A stretch of 64,000 bases of DNA, from NCBI GenBank assembly GCA_963675565.2, contig CAXXYD010000002.1:558001-622000 (forward strand), written 5' to 3'. Source of the DNA: JARRKU01 sp963675565. GTDB taxonomy: Bacteria > Desulfobacterota > Desulfobacteria > Desulfobacterales > Desulfosarcinaceae. The position numbers and the translations under genes were made by a program. How positions within the stretch are numbered: the stretch's first letter is position 1; each line of letters starts with the position of its first letter. Below the pieces are notes generated by a model, which did not search any database, was not told where the DNA came from, and saw nothing but the letters and a program-made list of their open reading frames with translations. Positions 1 through 8,547 of this stretch are shown here, piece after piece.

Positions 1-1221
1 CTGGCGGCTATGCCCCATCAGCCTTTTAAATATCGCTTTTACGTGATCAATGAAGATGTCTACAACGCGTTTGCCATACCGGCCGGGCACATTTTTATCA
101 ACAGCGGCCTGCTCGCCGCAATGGACAGTGAAGATGAACTGGCTGGAATCCTGGGGCATGAAATCGCTCATGTGGTCAATCGCCATATTTCCAAGCGGAT
201 CGACCGTTCCAAAAAACTGGATCTGGTAACCATGGCCGGAATGGTTGCCGGAGTGTTTCTGGGAATCGCCAGCGGCGACCCCGCCGCGGCCCAGGTCATG
301 ACCATCGGGTCCGCGGCAGCCGGACAGACCGTCTCTCTGGCATACAGCCGGGAGGATGAATCCCAGGCCGACCAGTACGGCCTGCAATATATCATCGAAG
401 CCGGATATGATCCCAGAGGGCTGCTCACCGCGCTGCGGAAAATCCGGAGCAAGCAATGGTTCGGAAGCGAACAGGTGCCCACCTATATGATGACCCATCC
501 AGCCGTTGAAGAACGCATCGCATCCATCGACACCTGGACTACCATGAACCCCCAAAAGGCATCCCCCGGACCGGCATCGAACCGCGGCGACGAAACCGAA
601 TTCAAGAAAATCATTATCCGTCTCAAAGCCTTGTATGGCGACACCGCAAACACCCTTCTGGAATTCGAAAAGGAGATACAATTACACCCCGATGATCCGG
701 ACCTGGCCTATGGCTATGGTCTGACCCTTGCCCGGGCGGGCCGGCGGGACGAAGCGGTGGTCTTTCTTAAAAAGGCGCTGGCCAGAGATGTTCTCGACCC
801 GGACATCCTGGTGGGACTGGGCAAGGTCTACTTTCAAGATGGCCGCTACCCGGATGCCCTCAATACACTGGAGGGTGCTTTGTCCACTGCCCTTGATCCC
901 AATCCGGAAGGCTTATTCTATCTGGGCCGAACGCAGATGGCCATGGAGCAATACGAAAAAGCCGCCCACAGCTTCGAATCTCTCATCGACGCCTACAAAG
1001 ACTACCGGCAGGCGTATTATTTTCTTGGGGAAACGTATGGAAAGCTGGACCGCATGCCGGATGCCCATTTCTATCTGGGGCTGTTTTACTGCGCAAAGGG
1101 AGAATATCGAACCGCCCGCTTTCACCTGCAGCGTGCAGAAAATACAATAGCCGATCCGGCCAAACGCAAAATCATCGATGAGCGCCTTAAGTCGATTGGA
1201 GAAATACCGAAAAACAGATGA
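1..1221 (+). CDS. M48 family metalloprotease with TPR repeats (5' partial)
   Basis: BepA-like periplasmic zinc protease involved in envelope or outer-membrane protein quality control (family knowledge). The reading frame is open back to base 1, and the first visible residues already belong to the protease fold, so the signal peptide and start lie upstream; the ATG at base 10 is internal. The zinc motif HEIAH is at 157-171, and the third ligand lies in SREDESQAD about 60 residues later. The second half (from about base 600) is helical TPR-type repeats (DLAYGYGLTLARAG, EGLFYLGRTQMAMEQYEKA). This M48-plus-TPR layout is the usual BepA/YfgC architecture. It is convergent with the EF-G gene. Confidence 0.93.
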   Translation: MAAMPHQPFKYRFYVINEDVYNAFAIPAGHIFINSGLLAAMDSEDELAGILGHEIAHVVNRHISKRIDRSKKLDLVTMAGMVAGVFLGIASGDPAAAQVMTIGSAAAGQTVSLAYSREDESQADQYGLQYIIEAGYDPRGLLTALRKIRSKQWFGSEQVPTYMMTHPAVEERIASIDTWTTMNPQKASPGPASNRGDETEFKKIIIRLKALYGDTANTLLEFEKEIQLHPDDPDLAYGYGLTLARAGRRDEAVVFLKKALARDVLDPDILVGLGKVYFQDGRYPDALNTLEGALSTALDPNPEGLFYLGRTQMAMEQYEKAAHSFESLIDAYKDYRQAYYFLGETYGKLDRMPDAHFYLGLFYCAKGEYRTARFHLQRAENTIADPAKRKIIDERLKSIGEIPKNR

Positions 1222-1293
1222 CGGACCGGCAGCCGGAAGCAATATTCAGCGTTTCAGAATAAGCCGGCACTCTGCCCCAAATGCGGCAACGCC

Positions 1294-3327
1294 TCAGGCT
1301 TTGTCAAAATGGGAGAAGTGCATGCTGAACGTACCGCGCCCCTGCGTGGCGGACCGGAGCCCGGTGGAGTAACCGAACATGCGGGCCAGCGGCACAATGG
1401 CACGTATTTCCTGCACCCCAAGTTTGGGTTCGATGGATTCGACCTTACCCTGACGGGCATTCAGGTCGCCGATGACGTCCCCCATGAACTCTTCAGGGAC
1501 AATGACCTCCACTTTCATAATAGGATCCAGCAGGAAACAATGTCCCGCGGTAAGGGCCTCCTTGCAAGCCATGGCGGCACTCACCTGAAAGGCCAGTTCC
1601 GAACTCTGGGAGTCCTTGTAAGTGCCTCCGACGAGAATGGCTTCGACATCCACCACCGGGTAACCCATGGCGGTCCCGCTGGACAGTGCTTCCATGATAC
1701 CTTTTTCCGCCGCCGGCACCATTGCCGGCGGTATGGTCATCTCATCGGCCCGGTTGACAAATCGGTTGCCCCGCCCTCTTTCCAGCGGCCGCAGTTGGAC
1801 CCGAACTTCGGCAAAGTGCCGCTGACCGGAAACCTCCTTGTCAAAAACGGCCGATGCATCGGCCTTTTGTTCAATGCTTTCCCGATAAACCACCTGGGGT
1901 TTGCCCACGTTGACCTGGGTGTTGAACTCCCGCCGCATTCGGCTGATAATCACTTCCAGGTGGAGTTCCCCCATTCCGGATAGAATCATCTGGCCCGTAT
2001 CTTCATCCTGATTCACGCGCAAGGTGGGATCCTCGGCGACAAACTTATCGAGAACTTCCAAAAGCTTGTCCTGGTCCGAATGGGTCTTGGGCTCCACAGC
2101 CACCGAAATCACCGGTTCGTAAACCTCGATATTTTCCAGCAGCACGGGCCGATCCGGAGTGCACAAGGTTTCCCCGGTGGAGGACGACTTCAACCCCACC
2201 ACACCCACAATGCTTCCTGAACCGGCGGTATCGATGCGCTCGCGCTTGTTGGCATGCATGCGCAGGATACGCGAAAGCTTTTCTTTGGACTTGCGCATGG
2301 GATTGTAAACATCCCTGCCGGCTTCAAGGCGTCCGCTGTACACCCGCACGTAGGAAAGCCGGCGGCCTTCGATCATGGCCACTTTGAATATCAGGGCGGC
2401 CAGGGGCTTTTTATCTCCGGGCGGGCAGGCGATGATCTCACCGGTATCCGGATGGATGCCCTGGATGGGTGGCACGTCCGTGGGGCTGGGAAGGTAATTT
2501 ACGATGGCATCCAGCAATGGCTGGATCCCTTTGTTTTTCAGTGCGCTGCCGCACAGCACCGGAACCAGTTTCAAATCGACGGTGGCCCTGCGCACAGCCG
2601 CATTCAGTGTGGCGACATCGATGGGGGCCTCTCCCAGATAGGCTTCCATGATTTCATCGTTCACGTCGGCAACGGTTTCGATCAGGCGCTCGCGGTAGGC
2701 CAGAGCCTGCTCCTTTTCGCTTTCCGGAATCTCCCGGATTTCGAAGGTCGCACCCAAAGCCTCGTCATTCCAAACGATGGCTTTCATTTCAACCAGATCG
2801 ATGACGCCGCGAAGCTGGTCCTGAGTGCCGTAAGGCAACTGTAAAATAAGCGGATTGGCATGCAGGCGCTCTCTCATCATTTCAACGGTACCGAAGAAAT
2901 CAGCGCCGATTCGATCCAGTTTGTTGACAAACGCCAGCTTGGGCACATGGTACTTATCCGCCTGGCGCCAGACCGTTTCCGATTGCGGCTCAACACCCCC
3001 GACAGCGCAAAATACACCTACAGCACCGTCCAGCACGCGCAGCGAACGCTCCACTTCTATGGTAAAATCGACATGCCCGGGGGTATCGATAATATGGATC
3101 TCATTGTTCTTCCAGGGACAGGCCGTCACCGCCGAGGTGATAGTGATGCCCCGCTCCTGCTCGTCGGCCATCCAGTCCATAACGGCCTCACCGTCATGGA
3201 CCTCTCCGATCTTGTGGCTTCGGCCGGTATAATAAAGAATGCGCTCAGTAACCGTCGTTTTGCCTGCATCGATATGGGCAATAATGCCGATATTCCGAAT
3301 CTGTTCTATTTTGATCGCTTTTGTCAT
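1294..3327 (-). CDS. fusA: Elongation factor G (likely an unlinked paralogue)
   Basis: GTPase driving ribosomal translocation or, for some paralogues, ribosome recycling. 677 aa, full length. G1 is AHIDAGKTT, switch II is DTPGHVDFT, the G4 motif is NKLDRIG, and domains II-V follow (GMGELHLEV in domain III). The start is the ATG whose ATGA overlaps the stop of the upstream GerMN gene; the in-frame GTG 9 bases earlier is less likely. No rpsL, rpsG or tuf is adjacent, so this is probably a second EF-G copy rather than the str-operon gene. Which paralogue class it belongs to cannot be decided by eye. Confidence 0.95.
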   Translation of the reverse strand: MTKAIKIEQIRNIGIIAHIDAGKTTVTERILYYTGRSHKIGEVHDGEAVMDWMADEQERGITITSAVTACPWKNNEIHIIDTPGHVDFTIEVERSLRVLDGAVGVFCAVGGVEPQSETVWRQADKYHVPKLAFVNKLDRIGADFFGTVEMMRERLHANPLILQLPYGTQDQLRGVIDLVEMKAIVWNDEALGATFEIREIPESEKEQALAYRERLIETVADVNDEIMEAYLGEAPIDVATLNAAVRRATVDLKLVPVLCGSALKNKGIQPLLDAIVNYLPSPTDVPPIQGIHPDTGEIIACPPGDKKPLAALIFKVAMIEGRRLSYVRVYSGRLEAGRDVYNPMRKSKEKLSRILRMHANKRERIDTAGSGSIVGVVGLKSSSTGETLCTPDRPVLLENIEVYEPVISVAVEPKTHSDQDKLLEVLDKFVAEDPTLRVNQDEDTGQMILSGMGELHLEVIISRMRREFNTQVNVGKPQVVYRESIEQKADASAVFDKEVSGQRHFAEVRVQLRPLERGRGNRFVNRADEMTIPPAMVPAAEKGIMEALSSGTAMGYPVVDVEAILVGGTYKDSQSSELAFQVSAAMACKEALTAGHCFLLDPIMKVEVIVPEEFMGDVIGDLNARQGKVESIEPKLGVQEIRAIVPLARMFGYSTGLRSATQGRGTFSMHFSHFDKA

Positions 3328-3896
3328 CGTATCCACAGCATGTCCGCCTTGAAAGCGTGGCGCAAATCCACGTGTCCGGCCAGTGTGACGGCTTCCTGCC
3401 CGCCGATTAATAGTTTTACCGATCGAATGGTCTCCTGGTTCAATACCAGGGTATTCACCACGGAATAAATAGAGAGCAGCTCAGTTTCCACACCTCCGGG
3501 ATGCCGGCCCAAGGCCTCCTTTTCAATATCTACGTAGGCCGTGCCGTCCGCAGCAATAAAAAAAGACCGCAAACGGGTATCCTTGGGAAATGTTCGGCTG
3601 CCGCCGGTCTTGGGTCCTGAAAACAGGGCTTCAACCAGCAGGCGGCCCCGGCGAACCGGATCTTCGGGCAAGTCCATCACCCGTTGTTCGGCCTTTAGGA
3701 AGCGCCCTTGCAGGTCGCCAAAATAGAGGTGGACCAGCTTCTTGTCCGGCACGCCGGGCTCAAGGACGGCATCACGCGTTTCAATTCCGGGCGATTCCGC
3801 CGACTGTTTTGCCAGAAACCACCCTGCACCGGCCGCAACGAGCAGCGCACAGCCAAACAGAATCAAATAGAGTGATCTGGACGGAGAATGCTCCAT
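3324..3896 (-). CDS. GerMN domain membrane-anchored protein
   Basis: 190 aa. There is one N-terminal transmembrane or signal-anchor segment (residues 9-26, LYLILFGCALLVAAGAGWFL), then a single GerMN-type domain (VHLYFGDLQGRFL ... GPKTGGSRTFPKDTRLRSFFIAADGTAYVDIE ... NTLVLN). GerMN domains occur in spore germination proteins and in many envelope proteins of non-spore-formers; the biochemical role is unknown. The gene is translationally coupled to EF-G by an ATGA overlap, an unusual partner for an envelope protein. Confidence 0.8.
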   Translation of the reverse strand: MEHSPSRSLYLILFGCALLVAAGAGWFLAKQSAESPGIETRDAVLEPGVPDKKLVHLYFGDLQGRFLKAEQRVMDLPEDPVRRGRLLVEALFSGPKTGGSRTFPKDTRLRSFFIAADGTAYVDIEKEALGRHPGGVETELLSIYSVVNTLVLNQETIRSVKLLIGGQEAVTLAGHVDLRHAFKADMLWIR

Positions 3897-4042
3897 GGTT
3901 TCTCCAGAGCAGTTAGCCTGCCCGCAGCAGATTTCGTCTTGGCGGCCTAACCGCGCATTGCTTTCTAAGCCATAGGGCCATGAGATGTCAAGAAAGGCCT
4001 GTCGGGTGCCTATCGTTCAGCCGGATCAATCACACAGTAAAT

Positions 4043-4297
4043 CTAGTCGAATGAATTTTCGCCGGTGGGTGGCTTTTCATCTGAAGAGCTCGGTTTCGGT
4101 GGAACCGCTTTTTGCGCGTCCACCCACAGTCTGGTCAGCCCATCGCGCTCACGGCTGCCGGTTTTTATTTTAAGGCCCCATCCGAGGATAAGCAGAACAA
4201 GGTAGGCCCCCCCCATCAGGAACACAATGGTCAAAACCATTATCACAATATTTTCCAAAATGGGATGCATGGCACACGATACGCTTCCAATGATCAT
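4043..4297 (-). CDS. Small single-span membrane protein, unknown
   Basis: 84 aa. One strong hydrophobic segment (about residues 14-42, IVIMVLTIVFLMGGAYLVLL) is followed by a charged, proline-rich cytoplasmic-type tail (RERDGLTRLW, PPKPSSSDEKPP). No recognised family. It lies upstream of the GerMN and EF-G genes on the same strand with a gap of about 146 bases. No convincing Shine-Dalgarno is seen; an internal ATG at residue 10 is an alternative start. Confidence 0.5.
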   Translation of the reverse strand: MIIGSVSCAMHPILENIVIMVLTIVFLMGGAYLVLLILGWGLKIKTGSRERDGLTRLWVDAQKAVPPKPSSSDEKPPTGENSFD

Positions 4298-4546
4298 GAA
4301 AATAAGGCGCCACTGCCTGAAGCCGCCCTTCCCGATCGACAGCTATAGCGTCAATCAGATCCATTTTCAAGCCCTGCCGATGGCTGCCGGCAGAATAGCA
4401 GCCGCCCCATGCGCACTGCTGCAGCGCATGCAAAAAGACCCGCTGTCGAAAAAATTCCCCCCCATCAGGATTTTCAATCCATCGATTGACTGTTATATGT
4501 ATTATAAATTTGACGAATAGATTAAACATATGTTCTAGGAGGCCCT

Positions 4547-5083
4547 TTGGCGACCTTGTCTACAGACATTGCAGCATGCAGAAACAACCATATTCGAACT
4601 GCAGTTAAAAGACCAATGCCCATGAAATGGATGTATCGGCTGACACGCCTGAGCCTCGGGATGGTTTTCGTTGTTGCCGGAGGTATGAAATTAGTGGCGC
4701 CCGAAACCTTTTCCGTCTTGATCGAAGCATATGGAATCGTGCCCGAGAGCCTGCTCATTCCCGTTGCTGTAGCCCTTCCCGCTTTGGAGGTGGCTGCCGG
4801 TATCGGGCTCCTTTTTGACATAGAAGGAAGCCTGGCAACCATCGCCGGCCTGACGATTTTGTTTATCGGCATTCTGGGATACGGCATATGGATGGGTCTG
4901 GATGTAGACTGCGGATGCTTCGGCCCGCAAGATCCTGAAGCCAAGGCGTTCCATGGCCTTTGGCAATCCCTCTATCGCGACCTGGCGATGCTCGCCGCAA
5001 TTGCTTTTATTTATGGATGGCGCCACTTGCAGGCCATCCAGCCGATTAAAATAAGTGATTTGTTCAACAAACAGCACAATTAA
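4547..5083 (+). CDS. MauE/DoxX family membrane protein
   Basis: 178 aa with four predicted membrane helices and the DCGCFGPQDPE motif typical of the MauE/DoxX-like group, whose members assist disulfide or redox maturation. The TTG start is chosen because AGGAGG lies just upstream (4537-4542, spacing 4); an internal ATG at about 4619 has no such site. The gene sits 11 bases before a secreted rhodanese, a common pairing that suggests periplasmic sulfur or thiol redox chemistry. The function is inferred from family and context. Confidence 0.85.
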   Translation: MATLSTDIAACRNNHIRTAVKRPMPMKWMYRLTRLSLGMVFVVAGGMKLVAPETFSVLIEAYGIVPESLLIPVAVALPALEVAAGIGLLFDIEGSLATIAGLTILFIGILGYGIWMGLDVDCGCFGPQDPEAKAFHGLWQSLYRDLAMLAAIAFIYGWRHLQAIQPIKISDLFNKQHN

Positions 5084-5094
5084 GGAGAAAAAGA

Positions 5095-5625
5095 ATGTGT
5101 ACGGGTAAATCAATGCTGAAGCTGATGTGCGTGGTCGTCCTGGTATTTGGGCTTGCCGGCCCTGCCGCTGCGAAAAACAAATTCCAAAAAGAATTGGATA
5201 AAGAAGCCGACGCAGTAAAACTTGTAAGAGAAGTTCAAAGGGGCGGTTACGATCTGGTCACCACGGCAGAGCTGAAAAAATGGATCGATTCCGGAAAGGA
5301 CGTGCTGATCGTGGACACCATGCCGTATAAGGACAGCTATGCGAAAATGCACGTGCCGGGGGCCGTTCAGTTCCTGTTTCCCATTCCGGACATGGAAAAA
5401 TGGGATACCGCTGAAACCGATGGCAAGACCCAGGAAAATTTTACTGCGCTTCTGGGCGCTGACAAGGACAAGCCCATCGTCATTTACTGCGGATTTGTAA
5501 AATGTACCCGCAGCCACAACGGCGCCGCGTGGGCCGTCAAACTGGGCTACAAAAATGTCTACCGGTACTCCGGCGGAATATTTGCGTGGAAAGGGGCGAA
5601 ATACCCGGTCGCAAAAGTCGATTAG
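5095..5625 (+). CDS. Exported rhodanese-like domain protein
   Basis: 176 aa. A signal peptide (MLKLMCVVVLVFGLAGPAAA) precedes a single rhodanese domain (VLIVDTMPYKDSYAKMHVPGA ... KPIVIYCGFVKCTRSHNGA). The Cys of YCGFVKC is at the active-site loop position and a second Cys follows in the same loop. A good Shine-Dalgarno (AAGGAG) lies about 8 bases before the ATG. It forms an operon with the preceding MauE/DoxX gene. It probably handles periplasmic sulfane sulfur; the substrate is unknown. Confidence 0.88.
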   Translation: MCTGKSMLKLMCVVVLVFGLAGPAAAKNKFQKELDKEADAVKLVREVQRGGYDLVTTAELKKWIDSGKDVLIVDTMPYKDSYAKMHVPGAVQFLFPIPDMEKWDTAETDGKTQENFTALLGADKDKPIVIYCGFVKCTRSHNGAAWAVKLGYKNVYRYSGGIFAWKGAKYPVAKVD

Positions 5626-5658
5626 AAAACCCCTGAAAATTAAAGGCGCCCTTCGCCA

Positions 5659-6033
5659 ATGGATCTTTACCCGTTGGGCGGAGGGGCGCCTGCCCGCCTG
5701 CATCCGTCCGCCCGGCAGGACGAACCCCTGGCACCCTGGCTGGACCAACTCGCCAGCCGTGTCCGGACGCACCCCAACCTGGTGGTCCATCTCAACACCC
5801 AGGTCAAAAAAAGCAGCGGCTCAGTGGGCAACTTTACCACCACCCTGCCCCATGACCCCGGGAAGGACACGCATGTCCTTCCCGGGGTCACCATACTGGC
5901 CACCGGCGGCAGGGAACACGAACCCACCGAGTACCTGTACGGCAAACACCCTAACGTGATGACCCACCTGGACTTTGACAGGGCACTCCAGAGCAGAGGC
6001 GAAAGAATTCACGGCGCCGCTGACTTTGTCTGA
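5659..6033 (+). pseudogene. HdrA fragment (heterodisulfide reductase A-like)
   Basis: Only an internal slice of an HdrA/QmoA-type FAD iron-sulfur protein is present: HPNLVVHLNTQVKKSSGSVGNF, TILATGGREHEPTEYLYG and HPNVMTHLDFDRALQ. Intact HdrA is several hundred residues long with an N-terminal FAD site and Cys-rich ferredoxin domains; here it begins mid-domain and stops at ADFV, just where the family normally continues into the IQCVGSR region. There is no Shine-Dalgarno and no intact neighbour subunit. I read it as the remnant of a deleted hdr/mvh operon. Confidence 0.75.
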
Positions 6034-6094
6034 CTAATCCTATGAACTGGAAGCTATCAGCCCCATCGATACTTTCAATCGAAAGAAAAGCACC

Positions 6095-6238
6095 ATGCCC
6101 GCAGCCTAAGATCCACAAATCATCGTGTTCTGCTGTAAATATTGCGCATACGCCGCAGGAGAGCTTGCCGGCTCCATACGCCTGAGTTATCCGCCAAGCG
6201 TCAAAGTGGTCCAGGTGCCGTGCAGCGGGCGGGTGGAA
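6095..6238 (+). pseudogene. MvhD-like fragment with an in-frame stop
   Basis: The frame from ATG 6095 reads MPAA, then a TAA stop, then DPQIIVFCCKYCAYAAGELAG and YPPSVKVVQVPCSGRVE, the characteristic N-terminal half of the MvhD/FlpD [2Fe-2S] subunit that passes electrons to HdrA. After GRVE (about 6238) the similarity ends abruptly. The stop is TAA, so selenocysteine readthrough cannot explain it. Together with the HdrA slice just upstream it marks a decayed electron-bifurcation locus. Confidence 0.75.
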
Positions 6239-6513
6239 ACGGCCAGCCCCTTTACATCGGTTTCTTGCGCCTTATACTTTTTCATTGGAACAGTGACGGG
6301 TTGGACACCCAGCAATAACCAGGTCCGGAATGCCCGGCTTCGGGCTGGCTCTGCAAGGGCCCGCTTTTGCGGGTCAAGAAAACATAGGGTGCCTGTAAGG
6401 TGCACGCAATCCCTGCCTGGGGCCAAGGCGGCGTCGCGGCAGTGTCTGACCCATGTAAAATCAGCAATCCACAGCGGCCGACGGCCGGCCGATGTGTCAT
6501 GAAAGGAATAGCA
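6239..6513. other. Non-coding remnant region
   Basis: 275 bases between the MvhD remnant and the peroxiredoxin start. It holds a small hairpin (about 6357-6373, GGCCCGC-TTTT-GCGGGTC) and no supported gene. It may hold further unrecognisable remains of the deleted operon plus the peroxiredoxin promoter. Confidence 0.4.
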
Positions 6514-7113
6514 ATGAGTGTATTAGTTGCCCAAAAGGCCCCGGATTTTACCGCTCCGGCCGTTATGCCCAATGGTGTCATTGAAGAGAACTTTCAATTA
6601 TCCAGTCTCGAGGGAAAATATGTCGTACTCTTTTTTTATCCGCTGGATTTTACCTTTGTCTGCCCCACTGAAATTCTCGCCCACCACCGCAGAATTTCCC
6701 GGTTTCATGAAAAAAATGTGGCGGTGGTCGGCATCTCCATCGATTCCCAGTATTCCCATTTCGCATGGCGCAACACGCCCGTGAACGACGGCGGCATCGG
6801 CCCCATCGATTTTGCCCTGGTGGCGGATGTGAAGCATGAAATTACCCGCGCGTACGGCATCGAACACCCCGACGGCGTTGCCATGCGGGCATCGTTTCTG
6901 ATCGACAGAAACGGAGTCGTGCAGCACCAGGTGGTGAACAACCTGCCCCTTGGCCGCAATGTGGATGAAATGCTCCGAATGGTCGACGCCCTCCAGTTTC
7001 ACGAAGAAAATGGTGAGGTATGCCCTGCGGGATGGCAGAAAGGCGACAGCGCGATGAAAGCCGATGCCCAGGGCGTGGCGGATTATCTGTCCCACAACAG
7101 GGACAACCTGTAA
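6514..7113 (+). CDS. 2-Cys peroxiredoxin (AhpC/Prx1 type)
   Basis: 199 aa cytoplasmic peroxidase reducing H2O2 and organic peroxides. The peroxidatic Cys is in FTFVCPTEI and the resolving Cys in GEVCPAGW; the length fits the typical 2-Cys class. The start MSVLVAQKAPDF is preceded by AAGGAA; the longer upstream open frame has no homologous sequence. No dedicated reductase (AhpF) is adjacent. It probably contributes to oxygen tolerance in an anaerobe. Confidence 0.95.
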   Translation: MSVLVAQKAPDFTAPAVMPNGVIEENFQLSSLEGKYVVLFFYPLDFTFVCPTEILAHHRRISRFHEKNVAVVGISIDSQYSHFAWRNTPVNDGGIGPIDFALVADVKHEITRAYGIEHPDGVAMRASFLIDRNGVVQHQVVNNLPLGRNVDEMLRMVDALQFHEENGEVCPAGWQKGDSAMKADAQGVADYLSHNRDNL

Positions 7114-7180
7114 GAAATACCGATGGGGATCACAGCAATACAGCCGGCCGGGCAGGCTCCCCCCGGCAGTTTGCATTCAT

Positions 7181-7744
7181 CTACCCCGGCACCTCAAAAA
7201 CCAGCAGGCCATATTCTTTGCCGCTGAATGAAAAATTGCACAGCTTGCACATGCCCAGCTTATGGATATGGGCATGCAGGGATCGTGGGTTTTCCAAAGA
7301 GACAAAGAGCGCACCGACGTCATACCGTCCGGCCAGTTGAGCCAGGAATGCGCCAAACAGGCCTTCGATAACGCCCTTTCCCCGGTACGCACGATCGACA
7401 CAAACCGGTCCGTATATGAAGGCCGTATATTGATCAAGGGGCCTGCCTGAATAAAGGGTTTGGGGGAAAAGGGATATCATGCGGCCCAACAGGGGTACCC
7501 TGGCGCCGGATGCCAAGGTGCAGCCACACATGAATCCGCCCAGATGATGGCCGCAATCGGCCACCACCACGGGAATTTCACGGTGCATGGCCACAAACTG
7601 CGACGCTGAAAAAGCCACCGAAAGAAAACCATCCGCCCGCTGTTCCTGCGAAAGATTGGATATGCAATTGGCGTCCTGGATTCTCATAATTTCAGGCAGA
7701 TCGCCTGGACAAAAGACACGAAATTCAATGGGTTCAGATGACAT
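7181..7744 (-). CDS. GNAT family N-acetyltransferase
   Basis: 187 aa. The acetyl-CoA binding motif A is visible as GPVCVDRAYRGKGVIEGLF, followed by the usual C-terminal part (VSLENPRSLHAHIHKLGM). Substrate unknown. It is convergent with the peroxiredoxin gene and divergent from the small gene at 7948. Confidence 0.85.
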   Translation of the reverse strand: MSSEPIEFRVFCPGDLPEIMRIQDANCISNLSQEQRADGFLSVAFSASQFVAMHREIPVVVADCGHHLGGFMCGCTLASGARVPLLGRMISLFPQTLYSGRPLDQYTAFIYGPVCVDRAYRGKGVIEGLFGAFLAQLAGRYDVGALFVSLENPRSLHAHIHKLGMCKLCNFSFSGKEYGLLVFEVPG

Positions 7745-7947
7745 GGTATTTTCTCCGCAATGCGATGACCACGCGGTTGACCGGTGAAAGCATACTGCAC
7801 TGAATCATCTGCCGCCGGTCGATGCTAAGGAAACCGTAAGGTAGTTTTTTCCCCTCAGTTTATCATCACATCGATGTCATTGCAAAGGGACCCTTCTGCC
7901 GTAATTTCGGAACTCAAACCGTCTTAAAGAAAAGAAAGGAAAATACC

Positions 7948-8157
7948 ATGAGCGAGATAAGCATTTTCAGGTATGTAACCGGAGAGGATGACAATGCCTA
8001 TGTCTGTCCCCTGGAAACCGGGGAGATCAGCGGACGGGCTAAAATGGAACAGTTGGATGACTGTATAGAAGCCGATGTGGTGGGAAGATACAGCGGCAAT
8101 ATTCAAATCGTCAGAGATTACCCGGATCGTCCGGTCGTTCACTGGGTAAATATATAG
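7948..8157 (+). CDS. Small conserved-looking protein, unknown
   Basis: 69 aa (MSEISIFRYVTGEDDNAYVC...). Soluble, acidic, no family recognised. A good Shine-Dalgarno (AAGGAAA) precedes the ATG, and it is followed after 10 bases by another small gene with its own TAGGAG site, so the two form a bicistronic unit. Confidence 0.65.
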   Translation: MSEISIFRYVTGEDDNAYVCPLETGEISGRAKMEQLDDCIEADVVGRYSGNIQIVRDYPDRPVVHWVNI

Positions 8158-8167
8158 GAGAAAACAT

Positions 8168-8503
8168 ATGGCAAATCATTTGGACGAGACACTGGACGCG
8201 ATAGGTCGTGATTTCAAACACCAGATTGCCGTAACGTCACGTTTCTTCCTGGAGGTCGATATCGGCCGCCGCGCCAGCCAGTTGGGTTTTACCGACATAG
8301 AGCAAAAATATCAATCCGTGCAGGCTGTGGTCCCCCTGAAGCAGGCCTTGGGCGGCATGAAGGTTCGCATCGACGGGCGCACTTTCATCAACTACGGCCA
8401 GTTGGAATCGGGAGTAGTGATTCCCGGTCATGTGGCCAGGGAAAGCCGGCTGCCCATTAAACACTATACCCCCCAGGACAGCATGATTCTGAATTTTGTT
8501 TAG
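8168..8503 (+). CDS. Unknown protein, second gene of small operon
   Basis: 111 aa (MANHLDETLDAIGRDFKHQ...), soluble, no recognised domain or Cys motif. A strong Shine-Dalgarno (AGGAGA) precedes the ATG. It is co-directional with and 10 bases behind the 69-aa gene. The function cannot be stated. Confidence 0.7.
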   Translation: MANHLDETLDAIGRDFKHQIAVTSRFFLEVDIGRRASQLGFTDIEQKYQSVQAVVPLKQALGGMKVRIDGRTFINYGQLESGVVIPGHVARESRLPIKHYTPQDSMILNFV

Positions 8504-8547
8504 GGCCCGGCCTCGGCAAAATCGCCTGCATCCCGCACCAAAACGGG

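Noticed and set aside
6107..6109. In-frame TAA in the MvhD fragment as recoded codon
   Set aside because: Selenocysteine uses TGA and pyrrolysine TAG; the frame is also truncated downstream, so decay is simpler.
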